From contig NZ_JANZKV010000059.1 in assembly GCF_025060895.1 (NCBI RefSeq), forward strand, positions 1 to 64,000: DNA of 64,000 bases, given 5' to 3'. The notes below the pieces were generated by a model that worked only from the letters and a program-made list of their open reading frames with translations, made no database searches and was not told where the DNA came from. Source of the DNA: Stieleria sedimenti. GTDB taxonomy: Bacteria; Planctomycetota; Planctomycetia; Pirellulales; Pirellulaceae. Each line of letters starts with the position of its first letter. Positions within the stretch are counted from its first letter, which is position 1. A program made the position numbers and the translations under genes. Below, piece after piece: positions 26,678 to 36,169 of this stretch.

Positions 26678-27886
26678 TCATTGCCCTGATTCGCTCAGCT
26701 TTGCCATCGCTTCGGCAAATCCCTTGCCGATCTGTGCCATGATTTTGGCAGAACCATTGTAGTGGTACTGGGCGTTGGAGCTTCCTTTCAAAATTTCCAG
26801 CTCGCGTGGCGTGTAGAGTTCTTCTCGGAACTTGTCCAAGGCCTGTTCGCGTTGCTGGCGGCTGAGGCTGGGGTCCTTGTTCAGTTCCTGGGACTTCGCC
26901 TTGAGCTTGCCGCCACGTTCCTTTAGTTCGTCCAGTTCGGCGTCCCAGTAGTTTTCGGTCAGGACGGCCGCGACATTCCCCTTGAACTCCGGCAGAGCGG
27001 CCGGTGCGGCCATGGCCTTTCGAAAGCCATCGTGAGTGCTTTTGTATCGCTGCTGGCTGGGGCCGTACTTGTCGACCGGACCACCGACTCCCATCACGCC
27101 GATCACGAAAGGCATTTCGGGCGTTGATAGATCTTTGCGGACGTCGCGAATGAAGTCGGCCAGCAAGTGGCTGTAAAGATCGTAGCCACCGGGTTTGTCC
27201 CGGTTGGGATACACGTCTCGGGCGACCATGTCGTTCCATCCCTGGAACCAAACGAAGCCGGCGATCTCGTACCCGGCCTGCGGATCATAGTCCGGGTAGA
27301 CGCGTTTGATGTCGCCGACGACTTGGTTCACGTGATCAATCATCAGCCGGTAATAGCGGCCGGTCGCCTCGGCACGGTCTTGCTTGATCTGGTCGATGTC
27401 TTTGCCCTGCTTTTGCATCGACGCCAACTGTGACTCATTGAATTCGTAAGGACCGGCGCTCGGAGGCCGGAAATCGGTGTGCAACGATTTGCCGCCCCAC
27501 GCTGTCTTGATGATCAGGATCGGTTCATCGAGCTGTTTCTGCATGTAGATCCCGAAGGTCAACTCGGGTCCAATCTTGGGCTCCCGTCCCATCGCTCCAT
27601 AACCGGCCGTCAATCGACCGTGGTGTTCCTGTTCGGTTCCGTCGTTGCCGATCGATGAGATCCAGACCTGGTCACAGATCCGCGGTGTTCCGTCGGGCGT
27701 TCGCATCTCGGCCAGGATCGGCGCCGTCTGAGCGTCCATGGCGAGGTGGTCAAAGGTCGAAATCTGGGCATGCCCTTGCATGTTCGACTGACCGGCAAGG
27801 ATGTAGACCTTGAGCGGTTCCTTCGCAGCAACATGCAGCGTGAAGAATAGGCTCAGCGTGAGGAAGGCAATGGATCGGATTCTCAT
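26678..27886 (-). CDS. Secreted SGNH-type carbohydrate esterase (CE6/sialate O-acetylesterase-like)
   Basis: A 402-residue exported enzyme with signal peptide 1-21. The nucleophile block is ILAGQSNMQG near residue 30, the GQSNM form typical of CE6 and sialate O-acetylesterase families. The block with GFVWFQGWND near 215 matches the WFQGE/WYQGE motif, and a late HYNGSAK segment may supply the catalytic His. It has a long Lys/Glu-rich helical insertion near 340-390. The probable role is removing acetyl groups from polysaccharides, common in planctomycetes that feed on algal polymers. Substrate is unknown. Upstream, 222 bp of non-coding DNA separate it from the ceramidase-like gene in the same direction. 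Confidence 0.85.
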   Translation of the reverse strand: MRIRSIAFLTLSLFFTLHVAAKEPLKVYILAGQSNMQGHAQISTFDHLAMDAQTAPILAEMRTPDGTPRICDQVWISSIGNDGTEQEHHGRLTAGYGAMGREPKIGPELTFGIYMQKQLDEPILIIKTAWGGKSLHTDFRPPSAGPYEFNESQLASMQKQGKDIDQIKQDRAEATGRYYRLMIDHVNQVVGDIKRVYPDYDPQAGYEIAGFVWFQGWNDMVARDVYPNRDKPGGYDLYSHLLADFIRDVRKDLSTPEMPFVIGVMGVGGPVDKYGPSQQRYKSTHDGFRKAMAAPAALPEFKGNVAAVLTENYWDAELDELKERGGKLKAKSQELNKDPSLSRQQREQALDKFREELYTPRELEILKGSSNAQYHYNGSAKIMAQIGKGFAEAMAKLSESGQ

Positions 27887-28108
27887 GGGAGTCAACCTTA
27901 CGACTGCGGGATGTGCGGCGATGAAGGATGGGAAAATACGAACGTTCGGGCGGGCGAGGTGACGCTCGGGTGGGCACGCAGACGATTGTACTGCGTCCGT
28001 TGACGTCGCGTTGGACTCGGGAATGGACAAACTCGCTCACATCTCGTCGCGAAGCGGGTGTCAGATGCACCGCATGATCGACTGGTGCGTCGATCGATCG
28101 CGGCGGGG

Positions 28109-29485
28109 CTACTCGCTCCCGGATTCCGCCGCCTGCCGATGCACTTCGTCGACGATGTGGCGTTCGACCTCGGGCGACCAGTGGGCGGGCAAGCCGTAGT
28201 AGACCATCGAGGTGCCGCCTTCGTAGCCACCTTCTTGCAACACCCGCCGCGAGGGGATGTAGGCCATCACGTCGTTGGCGTAACCCGCGATCCACGACTG
28301 TTGCCCGCGTAATTCGCTTTTCAAACGCAGCGCGTAATCGACGACGACTTCGCCGCCAAGAAAGACCATGTCGATGTCGTCACCCAACGTCCAACTGCCG
28401 ACGGCATAGGGATACGTCTGCGCCAGCGTCTCGCCGCGATCGAGTTGCTCGAGCAGCATCTGTGCCCGGGCCACCTCCCATTTGTTCTTTGATCGCGAGT
28501 ATGCTTCGATCTGCTGACGCGACGGAAGCGTTCCCAACGGCAGGTCGATCTCACGAAAATCCGATTTCAGCTTCGGGGAAAGTGGCTGCATCTGGATCGT
28601 CATCAACACCGTTTCCACGGCCGTCGCGAGTCGTCGCCCATAGTGTTCGGCGAGTTCAACGGTTCGACGCGGCAGCGGATTTTGATCCGCACCACAGCCC
28701 GCCCAGAACAGCGCGATCGAATCGGGATGCGATGCTTCCAAAGCCGCACAGGCGAAACCGGGGTAGTCGCCCGACCAGGAATAAACGCCCAACACCGTCG
28801 CGTGACAGGCATAGCCGAAGACCACGCTGATGAGTTTTCCTTGGCGGTCCCTGACCGCCAACACCGGGACATCATGATCCACGGGACCTTTCAATGTCCC
28901 TTCCCGCCGCCACTGCGGAACGTTGCCTTCGGGTCGATTTTCACGCCGATTGGTCGCAAAGGTCGCTGTTCCGGTTCCCCAGGAGAGTGCGGCCGGTTGT
29001 CGCCGCACGAATGCATCATCGACGGCGGCCAGGATTTGGTGTCGCAGACGCTCCTCGTACGCTTCGATCCTCTTCTGTTGTTCCGAATCGACGATCAGGT
29101 AGTGCAGCGGTGCGAGGTTCCGCTTGAGCGCCGGGCCGGTATGCGTGTGTGAACAGCAGATCGCAATCTGCGATCGATCGAGTTGGTGGACGCTCTGGAT
29201 CTGGTCGGTGATCGCCATCGCCAGTTCACGATCGATTCCGACCAGATCCAACGTGATCAGCACGGCTTGATTGCCCGACGCGTCTTGCAGCACCAGAGCC
29301 TTGGCCCACAAGTCGGTCAATTTGCCTTCCGACGGCCGGTCGCGACTGCCGTAACCGGCCATCCACATCGCATCGTCCGGCGTGATGTTCTGCTTCGCGA
29401 CGCCCGCTTGCCACCCGTCGTCCGCCCCCGCGGGAGTGATCAAGAACAGCATCAAGACTGGAGCAAGGATGTAACGTTTGAGCAT
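28109..29485 (-). CDS. Neutral/alkaline ceramidase-like hydrolase (N-terminal domain only)
   Basis: A 458-residue exported protein with signal peptide 1-23. It matches the N-terminal zinc-hydrolase domain of neutral/alkaline non-lysosomal ceramidases: QNITPDDAMWMAGYG near residue 32, then ICCSHTHTGPALKRN near 110, which carries the metal-binding His pair, and ACHATVLG and FWAGCGADQNP further on. The C-terminal immunoglobulin-like domain of true ceramidases is not seen, and many relatives have unknown amide substrates. The ATG at 29485 starts right before the signal peptide. It may be co-transcribed with the esterase downstream. Confidence 0.88.
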   Translation of the reverse strand: MLKRYILAPVLMLFLITPAGADDGWQAGVAKQNITPDDAMWMAGYGSRDRPSEGKLTDLWAKALVLQDASGNQAVLITLDLVGIDRELAMAITDQIQSVHQLDRSQIAICCSHTHTGPALKRNLAPLHYLIVDSEQQKRIEAYEERLRHQILAAVDDAFVRRQPAALSWGTGTATFATNRRENRPEGNVPQWRREGTLKGPVDHDVPVLAVRDRQGKLISVVFGYACHATVLGVYSWSGDYPGFACAALEASHPDSIALFWAGCGADQNPLPRRTVELAEHYGRRLATAVETVLMTIQMQPLSPKLKSDFREIDLPLGTLPSRQQIEAYSRSKNKWEVARAQMLLEQLDRGETLAQTYPYAVGSWTLGDDIDMVFLGGEVVVDYALRLKSELRGQQSWIAGYANDVMAYIPSRRVLQEGGYEGGTSMVYYGLPAHWSPEVERHIVDEVHRQAAESGSE

Positions 29486-29688
29486 CGTTGATAGGTTCCA
29501 TTGGACGCGTTTGTCGGTCGATTTGAGATCGAGCATTGTACCCGTAACCGGTTCTCAACGAGGGAGGGACGCGTTGACGCCACTCGTCAACAATGCGAAC
29601 GACAAGTCGGAGGACAGCGCGGCGCTACTTCGGGGATCACTTCAGCGATTGCAGTATCCCGGAGGGATGTCAGCGCGTAGCCGGAGCA

Positions 29689-30822
29689 CTAGGCTTGCCG
29701 CAACGCGTTGACGATCGGGACGCTGGCGGCCTGTACCGCCGGTGCGATTCCGGCGGCCAAGCCCACGATCACCGAGACCAGTGTACCGGTGATGGCCAGC
29801 GCCAGCGAAGGCTGAAATGAAATCGTGGCGCCTTCGGCACCGATGGCGAAGCCGCCGATTTCGAGCGCCGCCAGCGCCAGCAGCGTGCCGCTGATGCCCC
29901 CGACGACGCACAAGATCGTGCTTTCGGCCAACACCAATCGCATTGCCCGCAGCGGTCGCACGCCGATCGTTTGCAGGACGGCGTATTCTTTGATGCGGTC
30001 TTGAACACTCATCACGGTCGTGGTGGCGACGAGCGACAGCACCAGGCCGACACAGGCGTATCCGAGCCAATGGGCGAAGCCGATCAAGTCGACAAGATCC
30101 GAGAGCGTGCTGGCCTGAAACGCCCCTTTGCGTCGTGTCCGCGTGGCAACGGGCCCGGATCGCAACACGGCATCGATTTCGCTGGCAACACGATCCGGAT
30201 CGGCGTCGTCGGTCAACAGCACCTCGTGTTGCGTGACCAGTCCCGCCGCGTCCAGCCCGCGTGTGTATTGCAGAAACGCCAGGCTGGTGTAGATCAGGTT
30301 TTCTTCCGAGGGCACCGATGATTCAAAGATCCCGGTCACGTTGACCGAGATTTCTCCGATCGAAAACGGGTCCCCTGTCTTCAACCCGCGTCGCTGGGCA
30401 ACATTGCGACCGACGATTGCGGCGTCACGCTGGGATGAAAAGGTCTGCCAATCACCATCGGTCAACGTCAGTGGCCTCGTTCTCCGGATCTGCTCCGGGT
30501 CCGCTCCTTGGAAAACAACGATGTCCAAACTGGCGCGGCAGTTATTCGTCCAAACCTGAATCGGCATCACCTCCCGCACGCCGGGAACCTCCTCGATCTT
30601 TCGCGAGTAGTCTTCGGGCAATCGGCTGCTGGTCGGACAGAACCGACTCTCTTGAAACACGATCAAGCTGCGATCAGCGTCCGCTCCCGTCGTCAGCCGA
30701 TGCAAACCTTCTTGCACCGATCCGACAAAGCAGAACACGAACATGGCCACCGCCGCACCGGTCACGGTCAGCAACGTGCGTGTGCGGTGACGCCAAATGG
30801 TTTTCAGAACGTAGGTGGTCAT
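29689..30822 (-). CDS. FtsX/MacB-type ABC transporter permease (second of two)
   Basis: A 377-residue permease with one N-terminal membrane helix (residues about 15-38), an extracytoplasmic MacB-like domain (about 40-230) and three C-terminal helices (about 250-370) forming the FtsX domain ([20 protein letters not shown] is the conserved cytoplasmic loop). It belongs to the Lol/Mac class that pulls substrates across the envelope rather than through a classical channel. It is 157 bp downstream of the ATPase gene, the only sizeable gap in the locus; that gap holds two copies of GGTAGGAAGATTT. It shares an ATPase with the permease at 33830-34984. Confidence 0.9.
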   Translation of the reverse strand: MTTYVLKTIWRHRTRTLLTVTGAAVAMFVFCFVGSVQEGLHRLTTGADADRSLIVFQESRFCPTSSRLPEDYSRKIEEVPGVREVMPIQVWTNNCRASLDIVVFQGADPEQIRRTRPLTLTDGDWQTFSSQRDAAIVGRNVAQRRGLKTGDPFSIGEISVNVTGIFESSVPSEENLIYTSLAFLQYTRGLDAAGLVTQHEVLLTDDADPDRVASEIDAVLRSGPVATRTRRKGAFQASTLSDLVDLIGFAHWLGYACVGLVLSLVATTTVMSVQDRIKEYAVLQTIGVRPLRAMRLVLAESTILCVVGGISGTLLALAALEIGGFAIGAEGATISFQPSLALAITGTLVSVIVGLAAGIAPAVQAASVPIVNALRQA

Positions 30823-30979
30823 GGTTCAATTTGGGGTGAAACGGATTTTGAGGCCCGGGCATTCCGCCTTTGACCCTGAATTCCACCGACGTGATTGGGC
30901 TCGGTGGAGAGGTAGGAAGATTTTGGAGGTAGGAAGATTTCCCAAGTCGAATGGATGGTGCATTTCAAGGCCCCGCCTC

Positions 30980-31711
30980 CTATCCGAACTGCTTGATCAT
31001 CTCGTCGCCGTCCGTTTTTCTGGTTGGTGTTGTTCCGCTCTGTTCTAAAAACTTTCCCCGATCGAGCACCAACTGTCTGGATGCGATCGCGGCGACATCA
31101 CTGTCGTGGGTGACCATCAGCATCGTGATATCGAGTTCTTTGTTCAAACGTTGCAGCAGCGTTTGCACCTGCTCGCTGGTTTCCGTGTCCAGGCTGCCGG
31201 TCGGCTCGTCAGCCACGACGACTTGGGGGTGGGCCACGATCGCTCGGGCGATCCCGACGCGTTGCTCTTGGCCGCCGGAAAGTTGGCGTGGGTAGTGATC
31301 GGCGCGATCGCTCAGCCCGACCGCCTCCAATGCCAACTCGACGCGTTGTCGACGTTGGGAAGCCGTCAGCTTCAACAGCAGCGTGGGAAGTTCCACGTTC
31401 TCGTACGCGGTCAGGACGGGGATCAGGTTGTGCGTTTGGAAGATATAACCGAGGTTTGCCGCCCGCCAATCGGCCAATTTGCTTCGCGACAGTTTCGTCA
31501 CTTCCGTTCCGGCGACAGTGATCGTCCCCGAATCGGGACGGTCGATGCCGCTGACCAAGTTGAGCAGCGTGCTCTTGCCTGTGCCGCTCGGACCCATCAA
31601 CGAGACGAACTCTCCCGCCTCGATGTCCAGATCGATGTGGTCTAGCGGCGTGATCGTTTCGTCGCCCTTGCGAAAACGTTTGCACACGCCGCGCAGTTCT
31701 ACCAATGCCAT
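30980..31711 (-). CDS. ABC transporter ATPase (LolD/MacB type)
   Basis: A 243-residue ATPase with all motifs: Walker [10 protein letters not shown] near 42, signature [15 protein letters not shown] near 143, and Walker [13 protein letters not shown] near 165, followed by the H-loop [12 protein letters not shown]. The EPTGSLD form is typical of the LolD/MacB/FtsE group that works with FtsX-type permeases. Its ATG follows directly on the stop codon of the adaptor gene (0 bp), so translation is coupled. Only one ATPase is present for two permeases, which points to a heterodimeric permease or a shared motor. Confidence 0.95.
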   Translation of the reverse strand: MALVELRGVCKRFRKGDETITPLDHIDLDIEAGEFVSLMGPSGTGKSTLLNLVSGIDRPDSGTITVAGTEVTKLSRSKLADWRAANLGYIFQTHNLIPVLTAYENVELPTLLLKLTASQRRQRVELALEAVGLSDRADHYPRQLSGGQEQRVGIARAIVAHPQVVVADEPTGSLDTETSEQVQTLLQRLNKELDITMLMVTHDSDVAAIASRQLVLDRGKFLEQSGTTPTRKTDGDEMIKQFG

Positions 31712-33271
31712 TTATTTGATCCCCATGTTTTGATCGTCGCCTGTCACGCGAACGGGACTGCCGGGTTTCAATCCCTCCGTGCCGTTGGCGATCAGCTTGT
31801 CAGTCACGTTCAATCCCGAGCGGATTTCTACCAGTCCGTCATCGCTGGATCCGCCCAGTTCCACGGGGCGTTGGCGAGCGATTTCAGCGGCGTCCACGAC
31901 CCACACCGACGGACCGGAATCACCCGACCGAACGAGCCCGTCAGGGACAAACAACCGTTCGGTTTCAGTTGTTTCGTTGATCGAATCGGCAATGACCGGC
32001 GCCAGGAACGTCGCCGTGACCAGCATTTCGGGGCTGACCGTCGGCGGCGGCTGGATCAATTCCACTTTGACTTCCAATGTGTTTTTTTGAACATTCGCGG
32101 AACTGGTGGTTTGCAGCACGCGACCTTGGATGACGTCTGCTGAGGAGGCCGTTTTGATCTGGACAGGCTGCCCCCGCGTGACCATGGGGACGTCTTCCAA
32201 GCGGACGTCGGCGCGGACTTGCAATCGATCCGGGTCGTACATCTCGATCACGGTACTCGAACTGTGACCTGCGTTTGCAGTCAATCCCATCACGCGTGTC
32301 CCCGGTGCAGCGACCAGGCGTAGCACGCGTCCGTCCATCGGCGCCCGAACGACATTTCGCCGCAACGCAAGTTCCGCCTGTCGCAATTGCAACTCGGCTT
32401 CCTCTCGCAACGCGTCGGCCGATTGCACTTTGGCATCGGCCTCTTGCAGTTGGCGTGTTTCTTCCACCAGCAGCTCAAGTTGCTGCTTGAGCGCGGTTAC
32501 TTTTTGGTTGAGGGCGTCGGCTTCTCGCTGCAGGTTCGGTCCGCGTTGCCGCAATTCTTGCAAGTTCGCCAGCGAGGCGGCGTGGTCGCTTTCGGCACGC
32601 GCGATGATCCTGCCGGCGATCGCGCCCTTGGCCGAGCGTTTGCCTTCCATGCTACTGAACGTGTAGTCTACCTTCGCTTCGGCAGCTTGGATCAAGAACG
32701 GCAATTTGGCCAGCTCTGTTTGAGCTTTGGCCAACATGCTCTGCGCGTCGGCCAATTGCACCTGCAAATGGACGGGGTTGTCGAAACGTATTTGCGAGGC
32801 ATCACGCTCGGCGATGGCCCGCTTGAGTTCGCCTTGCCGAATCGCCAGCACGTTCTTTGCTTGCTGGACGTTCAGTTCTGCATCGATCGAAATCAATTTG
32901 GCGATCGCTTCGTCTTTCTTGACATACTGTCCGGCGACCACCAGCAGTTCTTCGATCACGCCCGGCGCCAACGCGGGGACGCTGATCGCGGTGGGCCTGG
33001 GCTCGATCCAGCCGGGCGCTTGGAACAAAGTCGTCCCGGCTTGCTGAACTTCCGCTCGCTTGACGACCACCGGCACGACCGTGACCGCTGGCCGTGGCAT
33101 CAGCCCCCGGCCCGCGGCGGCAACCAGCAGGGCGATGAACCCGCACAAGATGCCGATCGGCAAAACATACCGAGTCAACCAACGCTTGCGGCGCGGTTTG
33201 GTCGGCGTCGCGTCTTCCCGAGGCGAACGGTCGAGTGCCAGTTGGCTGAGGTCGAGCGGAGTGTTCGCCAT
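31712..33271 (-). CDS. HlyD-type periplasmic adaptor protein
   Basis: A 519-residue membrane-fusion protein. The sequence has a basic cytoplasmic N-terminus, one membrane helix at about 35-56, a lipoyl/barrel-sandwich domain split by the hairpin (GVIEELLVVAGQYVKKDEAI near 107 and RNVVRAPMDGRVLRLVAAPG near 310), a long alpha-helical hairpin with strong coiled-coil character (about 130-300), and beta-barrel and proximal domains in the last 200 residues. It should bridge the inner-membrane ABC transporter to the outer membrane. No TolC-like gene is present nearby. It is followed immediately by the ATPase gene. Confidence 0.92.
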   Translation of the reverse strand: MANTPLDLSQLALDRSPREDATPTKPRRKRWLTRYVLPIGILCGFIALLVAAAGRGLMPRPAVTVVPVVVKRAEVQQAGTTLFQAPGWIEPRPTAISVPALAPGVIEELLVVAGQYVKKDEAIAKLISIDAELNVQQAKNVLAIRQGELKRAIAERDASQIRFDNPVHLQVQLADAQSMLAKAQTELAKLPFLIQAAEAKVDYTFSSMEGKRSAKGAIAGRIIARAESDHAASLANLQELRQRGPNLQREADALNQKVTALKQQLELLVEETRQLQEADAKVQSADALREEAELQLRQAELALRRNVVRAPMDGRVLRLVAAPGTRVMGLTANAGHSSSTVIEMYDPDRLQVRADVRLEDVPMVTRGQPVQIKTASSADVIQGRVLQTTSSANVQKNTLEVKVELIQPPPTVSPEMLVTATFLAPVIADSINETTETERLFVPDGLVRSGDSGPSVWVVDAAEIARQRPVELGGSSDDGLVEIRSGLNVTDKLIANGTEGLKPGSPVRVTGDDQNMGIK

Positions 33272-33273
33272 GA

Positions 33274-33807
33274 TTACTTGCCCGGTCGCACGAAGACTTG
33301 ATTGGCCGCAACCGTCAGATTGCCTTGGTCATCGCGCTGGGCTTTGCCGGTGACGACGACGGTGGACAGTTCTTTGACGCTGAGAAACTCACGTGCATCT
33401 TGGGCCACCGGATTGCCCGAGTCGTCGACGATCTTGACGGTCGCAATGTTGTCTTTCACCGCATCCGTTTGGCAGCAGTAATCCCAGGGTGTCGGGCATC
33501 CCTCGTCGTCGGCACAGTAGGGCACCTTGGCATCCACGATGGTGAATGCGGCCAAGCCTTCGACGAATGGTTCGCTCGATCCGCCGACCAAGCCGACCAA
33601 CGTGACCTGCTGGCCATCTTCGGTCTTCTCGCGTGCCTCACCGACCGGCATCGCTCCTTCGGGCTCGCTTTCGGCGGCGTACGGTGACGCCGCCGCGGCC
33701 GGGTCGGTTGCGGCTTGGCTCGGATCCGATGCGACGTCGGCATTGTCGCTGCATCCAGTGGCGAACACGAACAACGCCGCCAAACCGATGTTCAAAAACT
33801 TCTTCAT
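33274..33807 (-). CDS. Exported lipoprotein of unknown function with Cys-rich segment
   Basis: A 177-residue lipoprotein with a lipobox (FVFATGC) at about residues 14-20, then an Ala/Ser/Glu-rich linker and a compact domain from about 65. A conserved-looking cysteine cluster, [16 protein letters not shown], sits near residue 100 and could bind a metal or form disulfides. The start at ATG 33807 has GAGGAG 8 nt upstream; a TTG two codons earlier is less likely. It lies between the first permease and the adaptor (2-bp gap), so it is part of the transporter complex or its substrate chaperone. Confidence 0.85.
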   Translation of the reverse strand: MKKFLNIGLAALFVFATGCSDNADVASDPSQAATDPAAAASPYAAESEPEGAMPVGEAREKTEDGQQVTLVGLVGGSSEPFVEGLAAFTIVDAKVPYCADDEGCPTPWDYCCQTDAVKDNIATVKIVDDSGNPVAQDAREFLSVKELSTVVVTGKAQRDDQGNLTVAANQVFVRPGK

Positions 33808-33829
33808 CTTCAATCTCCTCGGTAAACTC

Positions 33830-34984
33830 CTAAACTGCTTTCAGACTCGTTGCGACTTGCAATCGCAACGCTTTCAACGCCGGGGGCAACGCGCCCAAGA
33901 CGCCCAGTGACAATCCGACGCCGCAACCGATCAAGATTGCGACGCTGTCGATGCGCAACGTGAACGCACCCATCGTGAAACGCACGGCCATGCCGTTGAG
34001 CATTGTCAGCGCGATCACACCCGAGAGCAGCGATCCGGCCGCCGCCAACAAGACGGCTTCTTGGACCAGGCTGACCAGGATCGCACGTCGACGAAATCCG
34101 ATCGCTTGCAGCGTCGCGATTTCACGAACCCGTCCGGCCACCGCGCCGTACATCATGTTCAAACCCGCAAAGACCCCCGCGGCGGACACCAAGACGACCA
34201 CAAACCATGCCAGCAATCGAACGGGTTTGTAGTGCTGCTGTAGGGTCGCGTAGTAATCGGTCTCGCGGCTCGCACGCAGTTCCAGGTCGGTGCGTTCTTT
34301 GCAAAACAGCTTGACCTCCGCGGCCGAACCGCCCGGTGACAAGAGCATCGCCGCAAGACTCAAATCCTGTCGCTTGGTTGCCGTTTGCAAGTCGCCCAGA
34401 TTGCACCAGATCTCCGACTCGTACGCCGCACCGCCGGCGGCAAAGCGACCGCTGATTCTCCATGACCGGCCTTCAAACTCGATGGTTTGGCCGACCGCCA
34501 TCGCTTCGTCCGTGCTGCCCAGCTTGGCCGCTGCCAAACGCCCCACCATCACCTCACCGGCGGCGGGCCAGTCGCCACCGGTCAACTTGACCGAGCGGCG
34601 GACCAGCGGCGCGGACAGGGTGACGCCACGCACCAGTCCCAGACCTTCTTCGCCCGATTCGCTTTTGACGCGTGTCCCCAGATACAGTTCAGGCGATACA
34701 TGTGTCACGCCGAACCGTTTGACCGTTCCCTGCAAACTGGCGGTCAACAACGACGGCGTCCGAGCGGCGATCGACGAGTTCTCGATGTTTTCTTCGGAGT
34801 TCACCGAATAGACCAAGACGACGTCCGGGTCACCACTGACGGACAGTGATTGCTCCATGCCGCGAACGAAACCGACGACGACGAATACCAACATCACCAC
34901 CGTCGCCAAGGCGACGAGCGTCAATGCCGTCCGCACCGGCCGTCGGGCCAGATTGCGAACACCGTATTCCCAGGGTAGTAACAT
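33830..34984 (-). CDS. FtsX/MacB-type ABC transporter permease (first of two)
   Basis: A 384-residue permease with helix 1 at about 15-40 ([20 protein letters not shown]), a periplasmic domain to about 255 and three C-terminal helices. The loop [20 protein letters not shown] matches the FtsX signature. It is a distant paralog of the permease at 29689-30822. The start at 34984 is where the family begins ([12 protein letters not shown]). A longer frame upstream would translate the tandem repeats and is unlikely. It leads the transport genes after the cysteine-rich protein gene. Confidence 0.9.
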   Translation of the reverse strand: MLLPWEYGVRNLARRPVRTALTLVALATVVMLVFVVVGFVRGMEQSLSVSGDPDVVLVYSVNSEENIENSSIAARTPSLLTASLQGTVKRFGVTHVSPELYLGTRVKSESGEEGLGLVRGVTLSAPLVRRSVKLTGGDWPAAGEVMVGRLAAAKLGSTDEAMAVGQTIEFEGRSWRISGRFAAGGAAYESEIWCNLGDLQTATKRQDLSLAAMLLSPGGSAAEVKLFCKERTDLELRASRETDYYATLQQHYKPVRLLAWFVVVLVSAAGVFAGLNMMYGAVAGRVREIATLQAIGFRRRAILVSLVQEAVLLAAAGSLLSGVIALTMLNGMAVRFTMGAFTLRIDSVAILIGCGVGLSLGVLGALPPALKALRLQVATSLKAV

Positions 34985-35044
34985 CAAACGAGGACTCAAA
35001 CCTTGTCTTCGGTAGGTCACGCTGTGCGTGACGGTTGGCTCGTG

Positions 35045-35104
35045 ACAGATGGCATGCACAGCATGCCCTACATTACAGACGGCATGCACAGCATGCCCTA
35101 CATT
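35045..35104. repeat. 30-bp tandem repeat carrying a palindrome, two copies
   Basis: Copies at 35045-35074 and 35075-35104 differ at one base of 30. Each contains GGCATGC-ACA-GCATGCC, a perfect 7-bp inverted repeat with a 3-nt loop, followed by CTACATT. It lies in the 227-bp gap between the cysteine-rich gene and the first permease gene. It may be a small dispersed repeat of this genome, or a duplicated protein-binding site in front of the transporter genes. Confidence 0.85.
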
Positions 35105-35211
35105 TGTTCGTCCGGTTCGAGGTTGGGGCAAACGGCGAACGACGAGGGCGCAATCGTCGACTAACTCTCAGACGTTCCGTTGCTCTGGCCGGTCCAAATG
35201 CTCTGGCCGGC

Positions 35212-35610
35212 TCATATCAGCCAAGACTGGTGCGCTACGCGCAGATCGCGACCGCAAAGAAGTTGCCCGGCGCGGGCAAACGCGTGACGCGTCAGGAAGA
35301 CCCTTTGACCGGCGAGGCAAGCGACCGTCGCCGGTGTCGGTTGTTCCCAGCTGACCAGGAGTTCCGTATCCGGCAGCTCACTATCGGTTTGAATGACGGC
35401 CCCTTCGCAGATACAGCTCTGACAATTGCACTCATCACCGCAGGGGGTGGGCAGCTCCGAGACGGGGGCTTGGTCGCAATGCGAACAGCAAGCACACGTC
35501 TCCGCCGCGCGCTCCTCGCCCACCGCCACCGTCGTTTCGCACGACAGGCAACGCACCGGACACGCCAACAAATTGACGATCAACAGCAGGGCAAGAAGGG
35601 GGGAGTTCAT
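35212..35610 (-). CDS. Small exported cysteine-rich protein
   Basis: A 132-residue protein with a signal peptide (NSPLLALLLIVNLLACPVRC) and about a dozen cysteines. The pattern CACCSHCDQ and CGDECNCQSCIC near residues 40-70 is dense enough for metal binding or a disulfide-rich fold. The second half (EQPTPATVACLAGQRVFLTR) is unremarkable. I do not recognise a family. Small Cys/His-rich exported proteins often accompany metal-efflux operons, and this gene is the first of the six-gene transport locus, so metal handling is a reasonable guess. Confidence 0.7.
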   Translation of the reverse strand: MNSPLLALLLIVNLLACPVRCLSCETTVAVGEERAAETCACCSHCDQAPVSELPTPCGDECNCQSCICEGAVIQTDSELPDTELLVSWEQPTPATVACLAGQRVFLTRHAFARAGQLLCGRDLRVAHQSWLI

Positions 35611-36169
35611 ACGTCGATTCTAGCCTTCGACCCACGCTGCGGCAAGTTCGATGCCTCGATAACTCCAATCATGCGACTCAAACCCGCCTCCGAGCATTCG
35701 CATCGACTCATGGAAATCACCCATGCTTTTTGAGGTCGTGCAGTTTTAAAGTCACCCTCCCTGGCCGGGAGGGTCGAGCGGTGAATCGCAGTGTTCGCTG
35801 TTTCACGTTGGGGCAGGGACACCATGCCACCTACTCTGACGCCAACCGGGGTGTTGTTTGTTAGCGGTAGGGCGCGAGCCCTCCGGTATTTCAAGGTGTT
35901 TTCAAGCTGGAACCGGACGGCTCGCGGGCTGTCGATTTAAGCCCGCACGCGTAAGCAAGGGGCAGCGCGGCGCCCCTCGCTGACGCGTCGGGCTGTCATC
36001 ATGGCATTGATTTCGAAACATCAACTAAATCGACAGCCCGCTCGCGTTGTTCCGCTCACTCCTTGAGTGCCAAAGTCAAAGGCATTGCGCGGGCACCAAG
36101 CGGCAACTACGATGTTACCCGGGAAGTGGCTAATATCAGGGCCCCACACTCTTTTCCAAGGAATGAAAG
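35611..36169. other. Intergenic region, 559 bp, with dispersed repeat
   Basis: The left part is spacer between divergent genes. The right part holds the inverted copy of the palindromic element (35849-35939), and the same core AAATCGACAGCCCGC recurs at 36027-36041. GGGCTGTC also occurs at 35990-35997. I find no gene in it. A ribosome-binding site, AAGGAATGAAAG, ends the region at the next start codon. Confidence 0.6.
35849..35939. repeat. Dispersed palindromic (REP-like) element, copy B
   Basis: Inverted counterpart of 197-278: GGTGTTGTTTGTTAGCGG, TAGGGCGCGAGCCCTCCGG, a different centre of about 24 bp, then AACCGGACGGCTCGCGGGCT and GTCGATTTA. The outer arms are almost identical to copy A and only the loop differs, as in REP/BIME-like elements where the stem is selected. 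Both copies lie outside genes. Confidence 0.8.

Noticed and set aside
32387-33301. 304-residue plus-strand frame opposite the HlyD adaptor
   Set aside because: It is antisense to a gene with clear coiled-coil and barrel-sandwich motifs, and its own translation has no recognisable feature.
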